Below, in pieces: positions 1 through 6,225 of a stretch of DNA of 6,777 nucleotides. This stretch comes from an uncultured Kiloniellales bacterium (GTDB lineage Bacteria; Pseudomonadota; Alphaproteobacteria; Kiloniellales; JAKSDN01). Location of the stretch: assembly GCA_937974415.1 (NCBI GenBank), contig CALJXB010000102.1, forward strand, positions 1 to 6,777, read 5' to 3'. The stretch's first letter is position 1, and each line of letters begins with the position of its first letter. A model generated the notes under the pieces. That model searched no databases, had not been told where the DNA came from, and saw only the letters and a program-made list of their open reading frames with translations. Both the position numbers and the translations under genes were made by a program.

Positions 1-1280
1 TGTGGCTCGGCTTCGCCGCACCGGTGGCCGCAGGCTACGATGAGGGAGCGGCGGCCTTCATTCGCGGCGACTACGAAGAGGCCTGGCAGGAGTGGCGCGA
101 TCTTGGCGAGCGCGGCCACCAATCGGCCCAATACAATCTCGGTGTGCTCTATTCGATCGGATTGGGCGTGGAGCAGGACGACATCGAGGCATCAAAATGG
201 TTCCGTCGGGCGGCCGATCGGGGCCTCCCGGCCGCGCAGATGAGGCTCGGAAACGCGTATATGGAAGGCAAGGGCGTCACCGAGGATCTGAAAGAGGCCT
301 ATTTCTGGTTCACCCTGGCCGCGACGCACTTTTCGCTCGGTGAACAGCACGAGCAGGCCGTGGCCGCCCGGGAAAGCACGGGTGCCGGGTTGACCCGTGC
401 GCAGATCACCGCAGTCCTGGAAAGGGCCATGAGCTGGAAGCCGCTGCCGCAGGCGGTCGACGAGTCGGAAAAGGAGCGGCTGATCGCCGAGCCTACGGGC
501 GAGAGTAGCTTGGCTGCGGACGGCGGCAGTTCGAATGGGCTTGGCTCCGGCGCGCCAAGCCCCACGGAAAAACAGTCCGAAGTCGCGGAAACCGAAACCG
601 GGGATGGGACCGGGGAATCGGGAGAACGGGAGACCCAGGTAGCGGCCGCCGGCGCGCAGGCCGCCGAACTGACCGATTCATCAGGCGAATCGTCAGGCAG
701 CTCGTCAGGGACTGGAGCCTTGGAAACGGGCACATTGGAGACAAGCGCCGCAGAGACAAACGCCGCAGAGACAAGCGCCGCAGAGTCGAGCGCCGCAGAG
801 TCGGGCGCCGCACAAACCAGCGCCGAAGAGGCCGCCCAACCGCAGCCCGCGGCGGCCCAGAACGGCGCCGCGGCGGCGCAGGACGCCATGGCCTCGGGCA
901 GCGAGCCGTCCGTCGAGGCCGCGGCGGAGGAGGTCAAGGTGGAGCTGGCGACCGCGACCGGCGGTTCGGAGGCTCAGGAGACGAGCGACAGCCCTGATCG
1001 GCCGGCGGGGCCCTCTTTTGCGGCCCATCTCTCATCGGTTCGGAGCGAGGATGGGACGGAAACCGAATGGCGGACCTTGCAGGGCCAGTATCCTGCTTTG
1101 CTGGACGACAGGGAACTTGCCGTTAGCAGCGTGGAGGTCGCCGACGAGGGCACGTTTTACCGCGTGATGGCGGGCACCTTCGACAGCTTCGACGAGGCCG
1201 AGGCCTTGTGCGGCCAACTCCAGGCGAACCATCAATATTGCGTGGTGCGGCGCCTCAGCGATAGCCCATCTCAGGATTAG
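1..1280 (+). CDS. Sel1-repeat protein with C-terminal SPOR domain, 5' end outside window
   Basis: This is probably a periplasmic protein that binds septal peptidoglycan. The frame is open from the left edge, and the residues before the GTG at 24 read WLGFAAPVAAGYDEG. That looks like the end of a signal peptide with a VAA cleavage site, so the true start lies upstream and GTG 24 is not it. Counting residues from that GTG, positions 8-105 hold two to three Sel1 (TPR-like) helical repeats, with hallmarks such as AQYNLGVLY, GVEQD, EASKWFRRAAD and AQMRLGNAYMEGKGV. Residues about 150-325 are a Ser/Glu/Ala/Thr-rich linker with a tandem ETSAA repeat. Residues about 330-410 match a SPOR domain: FAAHLSS, a W then YPALL, GTFYRVMAGTF, and EAEALCGQL then CVVRR. 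SPOR domains bind denuded glycan strands at the division septum. Sel1 repeats mediate protein contacts. The combination is common in alphaproteobacteria. The specific partner is unknown. Confidence 0.88.
   Translation, partial: WLGFAAPVAAGYDEGAAAFIRGDYEEAWQEWRDLGERGHQSAQYNLGVLYSIGLGVEQDDIEASKWFRRAADRGLPAAQMRLGNAYMEGKGVTEDLKEAYFWFTLAATHFSLGEQHEQAVAARESTGAGLTRAQITAVLERAMSWKPLPQAVDESEKERLIAEPTGESSLAADGGSSNGLGSGAPSPTEKQSEVAETETGDGTGESGERETQVAAAGAQAAELTDSSGESSGSSSGTGALETGTLETSAAETNAAETSAAESSAAESGAAQTSAEEAAQPQPAAAQNGAAAAQDAMASGSEPSVEAAAEEVKVELATATGGSEAQETSDSPDRPAGPSFAAHLSSVRSEDGTETEWRTLQGQYPALLDDRELAVSSVEVADEGTFYRVMAGTFDSFDEAEALCGQLQANHQYCVVRRLSDSPSQD
738..827 (+). repeat. Six 15-bp tandem units inside the Sel1/SPOR gene
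   Basis: Six in-frame 15-bp units encode ETSAA, ETNAA, ETSAA, ESSAA, ESGAA and QTSAE. The first three differ by a single base, and divergence grows toward the 3' side, as expected from slippage followed by drift. The repeat lies in the flexible linker between the Sel1 and SPOR parts, where a change in copy number would alter linker length without shifting the frame. Confidence 0.85.
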
Positions 1281-1294
1281 CTCTAGATTAGCTC
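1275..1294 (+). repeat. Short tandem duplication over the Sel1/SPOR stop codon
   Basis: The 9-mer GATTAGCTC occurs twice with two bases between copies (1275-1283 and 1286-1294). The first copy contains the TAG stop of the Sel1/SPOR gene. The second copy lies 11 bases on and is out of frame. This looks like a small slippage duplication of the gene end. Confidence 0.6.
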
Positions 1295-1378
1295 CCGGTG
1301 GCCGGCCACGCCGAAAGGCCGCTCCTCACACCATAGTCCAGCCGCACCTCGGTCGATGCCGGGCCCGCCCAGGGCTTT

Positions 1379-1423
1379 GGCGCCAGTGGAATTGGCGTCA
1401 GTGGAATTGGTGTCAGTGGGATT
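1379..1423. repeat. Three 15-bp tandem units overlapping the 3' end of the MipZ-like gene
   Basis: Three adjacent 15-bp units of the form GGCGTCAGTGGAATT lie at 1379-1393, 1394-1408 and 1409-1423, each differing from the next by two bases. A partial fourth copy (GGCTCA) follows at 1424. The TGA stop of the MipZ-like gene (minus strand, 1413-1415) is inside the third unit. Because the unit is a multiple of three, the second unit repeats an in-frame TGA 15 bases downstream, while the first unit has TGG at that place. Confidence 0.8.
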
Positions 1424-2828
1424 GGCTCATGGCCTCTTTGAGCATTAGGAAGGGATCCTCGGACTCCTCTTGCGATGCGTCCGGTTCTTCCTCGCCCGCG
1501 GCCATGTCACCCGCAGTCGCGTCGCCCGGGGCCGTGTCGCCAAAGTCCAAGTCCGCGGTCAGGAGCGCCGCGTCGGACGTTCGACCCGCCGGGCAGCGGG
1601 CGGTCACGGCATCCACCAAACGGTCGATTTCCTGGCGCGCGTTCCAGCGGCTGGCGTGGTTGCGGGCCTCGTCCGGCAGCTCCGGCAGGTCGAGCAGAGT
1701 GAGGCCTTTGTAGAACAGCTCGCGAAAGATCATGCGTTCGCTGAGTCCCGGCAGCAGTTCGAAGCCCATGCGTTCGGAGAGCCGGTCCAGCAAGCGCCTC
1801 ATGTCGCGGCTGTTGCGTGTGTCCAGCTGGGCCAGTCGGTTTCGCATGACCAGCCAATCGATCGGCCGCCGGCCCATGTCGGTTCGCTGCCGGTTCTGCG
1901 TCATCACCATCTCGGCGTAAGCGCTGGGAGCCAGAACCTGGCGTTCGTCCAAATCGATGTCCGCCAGTACGTCGATATCGAGGAAGCTGTCGTTCAACGG
2001 CGTAATGAGGACATCGGCGTTGATGTGGCCAAGCCGCGATAGGCGCCCTTTGTTGCCCGGCGTGTCGACGATCACGTAATCGAACCCGGCGAAACTTTCG
2101 AAGGACTCGTTGAGGCGCGAACGGTCTTCCGATTGGGCCGTTTCCTTGTGTTCCGCCAGCGAGGGCTCGACGCGCCGGCAAACCGGCATCGGCACGTTCG
2201 ATTCGGCCTTCTCCACGTAGGCTCGCCGGTTCTCCAAGTAGTGCGAAAAAGTGCCTTGTTCGCCGTCCAAATCGATGCAGCCGACCCGGTGGCCCCGCGC
2301 CATGAGCCCGACCGCCAGATGCACGGCCGTGGTCGACTTGCCCGTGCCGCCTTTCTGGTTGCCGATGGCGATGCAGATGGCTCTGCGAGAGGCCTGGGGG
2401 ATAGTCGATGCGGGTTTGCCGTCCTCCAGTACCGGCGGCGTTTGGCCCAGGGCTCTCGCGACTTCTTCGATGCGCTCGAAGGACGCCCGCGGGTTGCGAC
2501 CCTCGCTACGCGCGACGGCACAAGCGATGCGCAGGATAATGCGGGAATCCTCGGCGCTGTCCGCCTGGGCGGCGACAACTTTCAGCGCCTTGGCGGCACC
2601 TTCGCTCGGTTGTCTGCGGATCTCTTCCGCAAAGGCCTCGAACTGAACCAGTGCCGCATGATAGTTGAACGCCGTGAAGGCGGTCAGATTTTCCAGAATT
2701 TCGTCGACCTTGTGACGCTGGTCGAAACTGACCTCGCCGTCGGCGGTCGAAACCAGCGCCGAAGCCGCCATCGCGGCCTCGATGAACGCTCCGTTACGAA
2801 CTTGGCTGCTTGGGTCCAGAATCGACAT
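1413..2828 (-). CDS. MipZ-like ParA/MinD-family ATPase with N-terminal TerB-like domain
   Basis: The C-terminal two thirds match MipZ, the alphaproteobacterial ATPase that forms gradients on the nucleoid through ParB and DNA and inhibits FtsZ. Numbered from the ATG at 2828 (471 residues), the features are: deviant Walker A NQKGGTGKSTT with signature K159 and K164; IDLD at 185-188, whose second Asp aligns with catalytic D42 of Caulobacter MipZ; ENRRAY; switch II VDTPG with D255; and the MipZ-specific TPLNDSFLDIDVL, MRNRLA and FRELFYKGLTLLDL. Residues about 13-127 look like a TerB helical domain with an acidic STADGEVS motif (D30, E32); the second, paired motif is degenerate (SEG at 108-110). 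The tail (about 418-457) is acidic with GDxAx repeats. Typical MipZ is about 270-300 residues, so this is a fusion. GTG 2897 and ATG 2858 are alternative starts in the same frame. ATG 2828 is preferred because homology begins just after it, but no clear ribosome-binding site supports any of them. It may be a paralogue of the canonical mipZ. Confidence 0.88.
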   Translation of the reverse strand: MSILDPSSQVRNGAFIEAAMAASALVSTADGEVSFDQRHKVDEILENLTAFTAFNYHAALVQFEAFAEEIRRQPSEGAAKALKVVAAQADSAEDSRIILRIACAVARSEGRNPRASFERIEEVARALGQTPPVLEDGKPASTIPQASRRAICIAIGNQKGGTGKSTTAVHLAVGLMARGHRVGCIDLDGEQGTFSHYLENRRAYVEKAESNVPMPVCRRVEPSLAEHKETAQSEDRSRLNESFESFAGFDYVIVDTPGNKGRLSRLGHINADVLITPLNDSFLDIDVLADIDLDERQVLAPSAYAEMVMTQNRQRTDMGRRPIDWLVMRNRLAQLDTRNSRDMRRLLDRLSERMGFELLPGLSERMIFRELFYKGLTLLDLPELPDEARNHASRWNARQEIDRLVDAVTARCPAGRTSDAALLTADLDFGDTAPGDATAGDMAAGEEEPDASQEESEDPFLMLKEAMSQSH

Positions 2829-3201
2829 TGATGTGGCGCCGAACGAATCGAATCGCATCCTGCCCAAACAGAGCGGCCGGGGCAACGGGCGAGTCACCTA
2901 AAAATGGACTTGAGCATGCATTTTGCGCCCCGGGCCCATAGGCCGGCCGAGCGGATCGTGTGGCCGACAAGGGTAAACGCCGTTCGATCCGTCGCTCCTG
3001 ACTCCGCATGGGGGCCTCCCTGTATCGATGGCGGGTGCGCAGACAGCGCAATTCATTGGCCGCTCTAGTTCTGTCGAAGTCTCGTCTAGGCCCAGAGAGT
3101 TGGCGCCATGAGGTGAGGAAAGGCGTGTGTTTTCAAATATTTGGCCAAGAAATCGGGGAAGGTTGCCGCGCCGGATTGGGCTCCCCAATTTGGCGATATT
3201 A

Positions 3202-3231
3202 GTGAAAAAACCGCAGCATTACGTGTATACT
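3202..3231 (+). promoter_or_regulatory. Candidate sigma-70-type promoter for the AAA+ ATPase gene
   Basis: A -35-like GTGAAA (3202-3207, four of six consensus bases) is followed after 18 bases by a -10-like TATACT (3226-3231, five of six). Transcription would start near 3238 and leave a leader of about 105 bases before the ATG at 3343. It sits at the start of the AT-rich stretch. The match is by eye only, and AT-rich DNA gives chance matches. Confidence 0.4.
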
Positions 3232-3237
3232 AATACA
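3224..3237. promoter_or_regulatory. Inverted repeat TGTAT-ACTA-ATACA, possible operator
   Basis: Perfect 5-base arms are separated by 4 bases. The site covers the whole -10 candidate at 3226-3231, a usual place for a repressor site. Its centre is 21.5 bases from that of the second inverted repeat, about two helical turns. The regulator is unknown, and none is encoded in the window. Confidence 0.4.
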
Positions 3238-3244
3238 TAGCTTT

Positions 3245-3259
3245 TTCTCATTTTGAGAA
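3245..3259. promoter_or_regulatory. Inverted repeat TTCTCA-TTT-TGAGAA, possible operator
   Basis: Perfect 6-base arms flank a 3-base centre. The site lies just downstream of the predicted start of transcription for the AAA+ gene. With the neighbouring palindrome it could form a two-site operator. As RNA it would give only a weak hairpin with a 3-base loop, so a DNA-binding role is more likely than a terminator. Confidence 0.4.
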
Positions 3260-3342
3260 CTTATGCGTCAATCTTGATCGGTCTGTATTGGGAAATTAGT
3301 CCAACAGCCTCTTTTTGCTAACGATTCGGTGTGGTAGTTTCC

Positions 3343-5430
3343 ATGACCATAATGATGAGAATATTCGGAAAAAAGAAACCTAACACCAAAGGGATTGTCG
3401 AGGACCGCATCGCAGGCGAAGAAACGCCGGCGGGAGACGCTAACGGAATGCTCTCCGCGCCCGCCACCTTCAGCAATCCTTTCGGATTGGGCCAGAGCGA
3501 ATCCTTGGTGCCGCCCGCCGACTGCGACAACCTCGGCGGGTTGCAGCAGGCAATCGCTAGGGCGGGGAAGAACGGCGCGCCTGAGGTGCAAGCCGAGGTG
3601 GCAAACGCCGTGCCGAGGACGTCCGGGAACGGGGACAAGGCCGGGTACGAGGCCAGGGACGAGCCTCGCCAAAGCGTGGCCGAGCCCGGAGACGCCCTGG
3701 GTCAGGTCCAACAGGCGGAGGCGTTCACCGAAATGAAGGACAATTCAACGGACCGTCCTTTCAATCCCTTTGCCTCGATTTGGACGGAAGTGTCCGGTAA
3801 GGCCTCTTCGAACGAGCGAGATCAGGTCGCCGAGCGACCCTTAGGGCCGGAACGCCTAGGCGGTAACGGGGAGCCCGTTTCGCCGCTCCGGCCGAGCGAG
3901 CCACAGAGTGGGTCATCCGCACCCTTCGAGCGGGCATCCGGGCGGGACGCCGCAGCTCCCTTGATATCTCCGGCGGATTATAGCGCACCGGATCTTGCCG
4001 GCTCGGAGCTCGCTCAATCGCGGCCGGCCCGGCCCGGTCGGGACACCAAACCAAGCAAAGCCGGGCGCGGCGATCAAGAGCCCCGGTTGAATCTGCGAGC
4101 GACCGAGTCGGAGTTGCAACCTGTCGCGCAACAACCGGCCCCGGCGACGGGACTGGTAAATCGGCCGCGCGTCATCGCCCCCGATTCGGAGATGCCCAGG
4201 TTTTCGCCGGTCTCTTCGGAGCCGGTGGCGCGCGATCCCTTGGCTGCGAACGTCGGCAGCCCGGCGGCTCAAACCAAGCTGTGGGAAGCCTTCACACCCA
4301 GCAGGCCGAAGTACTCGAGCCGGTTCTTCGCCGGCCGGCGCTGGGCCTTGCAGCGCATTATCACGGCCGTTGAGCAGGACCAGGCGCATATCATCATCTA
4401 CGGCCCCCGCGGCATCGGAAAGACCTCCCTGGCCAATGTCCTCGCCGAATCGGCCAGTGAAGTGGAGTATCAAGTTCTCAGGTTCCCTTGCGGTTCGAAC
4501 GCGACTTACGAGGAAATCTTTCGCGGCCTGATGTGCAGTTTGCCTGCCGACCATTTGGATCGGGCCACCCAGGCCAGGTTCGCGGGCGTGGAGAACCTCG
4601 AACAGCTTCTTCCGAAAGGGCAGTTCGGCCCGACAGACGTCACGGCGGTGCTGAGTCAGATCAAGCTCGACCATGCGATCCTCATCATCGACGAGTTTGA
4701 CCGGGTCGAAAGCAAGCAACTGAAGAATCAACTGGCCGAAACCATCAAGAACCTGTCGGACGCATCGGCTCGGGTCACTTTCATCGTGATCGGCATCGCC
4801 CACAGCCTGGACGAGCTTATCGGGATGCATCCCTCCATCCAGCGTCACTTGGTCGGGATTCATCTGCCGCTCATGACGAATTCCGAGCTGGACCACGTCA
4901 TTCTGGCCGGCGAGGACGCCTCCGGCATCCGGTTTGAAGATGCGACCCGCGACATGGTCGTGGCGTTCTCGAAGGGCCTGCCCTATTTCGCCCAGCTGCT
5001 GTCTTTGCACGCGGGCCGAACGGCCCTCAGGCGTGGGTCCATGCTGGTCCAAATGGCCGATCTGCGGGACGCGCTGGAACTGGTTTTGATCGAGTCGGAT
5101 CCCTTGGCCAGGGCGAGCTACGACACAGCCACGCGCGAGGAAACCGACCAACTCTTGATCGATGTGCTGTTTGCGGCGGCGACGGCGAGATTCGACGAGT
5201 ACGGGACCTTTACGACCGAGAGCGCCGCGGAAATGTTCGTCGATAGCGAAGGCAAGACCCGGTCGGACAAGGAAATTCGCCAGTGCCTCGAGGATCTTGC
5301 TCAGAAGGAGGACGCCCGCGTCATCGAAGCCTGGCCGACGCCGACCGACGAGGTACGCTACGCCTTCGTCCTGCAAACGATGCGGCAGTACATCCTGCTG
5401 CGGCAGGCCGTGCGCCGCGGATTGATGTGA
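3343..5430 (+). CDS. AAA+ ATPase with long disordered N-terminus (Orc/Cdc6-like fold)
   Basis: This is a P-loop ATPase of the AAA_16/Orc1-Cdc6-like type whose substrate is unknown. Numbered from ATG 3343 (695 residues), residues 1-310 are rich in Pro, Ser, Ala, Gly and charged residues and look disordered. They begin with a basic MRIFGKKK stretch and carry two F-x-NPF or FNPF motifs about 95 residues apart. The ATPase core spans about 325-560: an SSRFFAGR entry motif, Walker A GPRGIGKTS (K360), Walker B ILIIDEFDR (D450, E451), a sensor-1-like strand FIVIGIA, and R501 in PSIQRHL as an arginine-finger candidate. Residues about 595-695 are mainly helical and end in EVRYAFVLQTMRQYILLR, resembling the winged-helix end of Orc/Cdc6-type proteins. 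No membrane segment is seen. The gene diverges from the TerB-MipZ gene. In-frame alternatives are GTG 3331, ATG 3352 and ATG 3355. ATG 3343 was chosen for a weak GGTAG five bases upstream. Confidence 0.85.
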   Translation: MTIMMRIFGKKKPNTKGIVEDRIAGEETPAGDANGMLSAPATFSNPFGLGQSESLVPPADCDNLGGLQQAIARAGKNGAPEVQAEVANAVPRTSGNGDKAGYEARDEPRQSVAEPGDALGQVQQAEAFTEMKDNSTDRPFNPFASIWTEVSGKASSNERDQVAERPLGPERLGGNGEPVSPLRPSEPQSGSSAPFERASGRDAAAPLISPADYSAPDLAGSELAQSRPARPGRDTKPSKAGRGDQEPRLNLRATESELQPVAQQPAPATGLVNRPRVIAPDSEMPRFSPVSSEPVARDPLAANVGSPAAQTKLWEAFTPSRPKYSSRFFAGRRWALQRIITAVEQDQAHIIIYGPRGIGKTSLANVLAESASEVEYQVLRFPCGSNATYEEIFRGLMCSLPADHLDRATQARFAGVENLEQLLPKGQFGPTDVTAVLSQIKLDHAILIIDEFDRVESKQLKNQLAETIKNLSDASARVTFIVIGIAHSLDELIGMHPSIQRHLVGIHLPLMTNSELDHVILAGEDASGIRFEDATRDMVVAFSKGLPYFAQLLSLHAGRTALRRGSMLVQMADLRDALELVLIESDPLARASYDTATREETDQLLIDVLFAAATARFDEYGTFTTESAAEMFVDSEGKTRSDKEIRQCLEDLAQKEDARVIEAWPTPTDEVRYAFVLQTMRQYILLRQAVRRGLM

Positions 5431-5508
5431 GGTCTTGCCGGTCCGTCGGGCCCAAAGAGCGGGCCGATTGCCGCCCATGACATCGGTTAAGGTCCAGGAC
5501 CTCTCGGG
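5431..5508. other. Short gap between convergent AAA+ and upp genes
   Basis: Both genes end into this 78-base gap. It holds GGCCC/GGGCC arms around a 7-base loop and an AGGTCCAGGACCT palindrome (5490-5502). Either could form a short hairpin, but neither is followed by a T-run on either strand, so an intrinsic terminator cannot be called. Confidence 0.5.
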
Positions 5509-6141
5509 CTATTTGGTGCCGTAGAGGCGGTCGCCGGCGTCGCCGAGGCCGGGGACGATGTAGCCGTGATCGTTCAAATGGCTGTCGATCGCCGCCGTGA
5601 TGATCGGCACGTCGGGATGGGCCCGGCTGAAGGCGTCTATGCCTTCCGGCGCCGCCAACAGGCAAACGAATACGATATCGGTAGCGCCGGCTTCCTTGAG
5701 CCGGCCAATCGCCGCGATGGAGGAGTTGGCGGTGGCCAACATGGGATCCACGGCGACCACTTTGCGATTACCGACATCGTCGGGCAGTTTCAGGTAATAC
5801 TGGACGGCCTCCAGGGTTTCTGGGTCCCGGTAGAGGCCGATGTGGCCGACCCGCGCCGAGGGCACCAGGTCCAACATGCCGTCCAGCAGCCCGTTGCCAG
5901 CTCGCAGGATCGAGACGAAGACGAGCTTCTTGCCCTTGAGAACCGGCGCTTCCATTTCCGCCAAGGGGGTCTGGATCGTCTTGGTCGTGAGCTCGAGGCT
6001 CTTCAGGGCCTCGAATCCCAGCAGCAGGCTGATCTCCCGGAGCATCTGGCGGAATTGTGTGGAGGGCGTATCGACCGATCGCATCAAGGTCAGTTTGTGC
6101 TGAACCAGCGGATGATCGACGATGGTGACCTTGCTTGACAT
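5509..6141 (-). CDS. upp: Uracil phosphoribosyltransferase
   Basis: This is the cytosolic pyrimidine-salvage enzyme that joins uracil and PRPP to give UMP and pyrophosphate. The 210-residue product is close to the 208 of E. coli Upp. Visible family landmarks, in order, are [18 protein letters not shown] at the N-terminus, the FR..L.EIS..L..EA block, VSILRAG (78-82 includes R80), [14 protein letters not shown] then VDPMLAT (132-137), and the C-terminal uracil-binding [18 protein letters not shown]. The PRPP loop reads [10 protein letters not shown], where the usual form has Gly after LAT (ATGGS or ATGNS), so A138 is unusual. The start is firm: AGGGGAG sits five bases before the ATG at 6141. 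The same frame is open further upstream to 6222 but has no family similarity there. The gene follows the GST gene after 84 bases on the same strand and may be transcribed separately. Confidence 0.97.
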   Translation of the reverse strand: MSSKVTIVDHPLVQHKLTLMRSVDTPSTQFRQMLREISLLLGFEALKSLELTTKTIQTPLAEMEAPVLKGKKLVFVSILRAGNGLLDGMLDLVPSARVGHIGLYRDPETLEAVQYYLKLPDDVGNRKVVAVDPMLATANSSIAAIGRLKEAGATDIVFVCLLAAPEGIDAFSRAHPDVPIITAAIDSHLNDHGYIVPGLGDAGDRLYGTK

Positions 6142-6149
6142 GGTGCTCC
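6142..6149 (-). promoter_or_regulatory. upp ribosome-binding site
   Basis: On the minus strand an AGGGGAGC core lies just before the upp ATG, five bases away. It is the clearest Shine-Dalgarno match in the window and fixes the upp start at 6141, ruling out the longer frame that is open to 6222. The core itself covers about 6145-6152; the feature includes the spacer. Confidence 0.75.
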
Positions 6150-6176
6150 CCTGACGTTTGTTGTGCTCACCCACTA

Positions 6177-6194
6177 GAACGCGGCATCGCGTTC
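6177..6194 (-). other. Perfect 7-bp hairpin between GST and upp
   Basis: GAACGCG and CGCGTTC flank a 4-base loop, an all-matched stem that should be stable in RNA. It lies 32 bases after the GST stop and 35 bases before the upp start. No T-run follows on the minus strand, so it is not a standard intrinsic terminator. It could be a terminator helped by Rho, a processing or stability element, or a structured upp leader. Confidence 0.45.
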
Positions 6195-6222
6195 GGATAC
6201 CGGCCGCCTCATGAAGCGGCAA
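6194..6222 (-). promoter_or_regulatory. Weak promoter candidate for upp
   Basis: On the minus strand TTGCCG (6217-6222, four of six -35 bases) is separated by 17 bases from TATCCG (6194-6199, three of six -10 bases). If used, transcription would start within the hairpin at 6177-6194. The match is poor, and the site begins right at the GST gene end. Confidence 0.25.
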
Positions 6223-6225
6223 GGT

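Larger units (their letters stand above)
2829..3342. other. Divergent intergenic region, partly AT-rich
   Basis: This is the control region between the two divergently transcribed ATPase genes. The left part (about 2829-3120) is GC-rich and shows no convincing gene, RNA or promoter. Two small self-complementary sites, CAAATATTTG (3134-3143) and TTGGCCAA (3141-3148), overlap each other. From about 3190 to 3345 the sequence turns clearly AT-rich against a GC-rich background, and this part holds the inverted repeats and promoter candidate listed separately. No clear promoter for the minus-strand gene was found. Short open frames here have no recognisable domain or ribosome-binding site. Confidence 0.7.

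Noticed and set aside
24..26. GTG as the start of the Sel1/SPOR protein
   Set aside because: The frame is open to the window edge, and the residues before it look like a signal peptide end, so the real start is upstream.
738..827. Possible CRISPR-like array
   Set aside because: The units are contiguous 15-bp in-frame coding repeats with no spacers.
299..937. A minus-strand open frame of 212 codons rich in Ala and Ser opposite the Sel1/SPOR gene
   Set aside because: It is the antisense reading of the low-complexity linker and has no domain.
1298..1309. GTGGCCGGCCAC palindrome as a terminator for the Sel1/SPOR gene
   Set aside because: It has no loop and no T-run follows. It is a perfect palindrome that could arise by chance in GC-rich DNA.
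2133..2831. A 232-codon plus-strand open frame opposite the MipZ-like gene
   Set aside because: The product has no domain sense, and the opposite strand carries an intact MipZ/TerB protein.
3008..3202. A 64-codon plus-strand open frame in the intergenic region
   Set aside because: It has no ribosome-binding site, no domain and unconvincing composition. It also ends at the promoter candidate for the AAA+ gene.
3913..5478. A 521-codon open frame on the minus strand opposite the AAA+ gene
   Set aside because: It has no recognisable domain or conserved motif, and it runs antisense to a gene with clear Walker motifs. Long antisense frames are common in GC-rich genes.
5566..6138. A plus-strand open frame opposite upp
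   Set aside because: The upp protein on the other strand is complete and conserved to its last residues. This frame has no family similarity.
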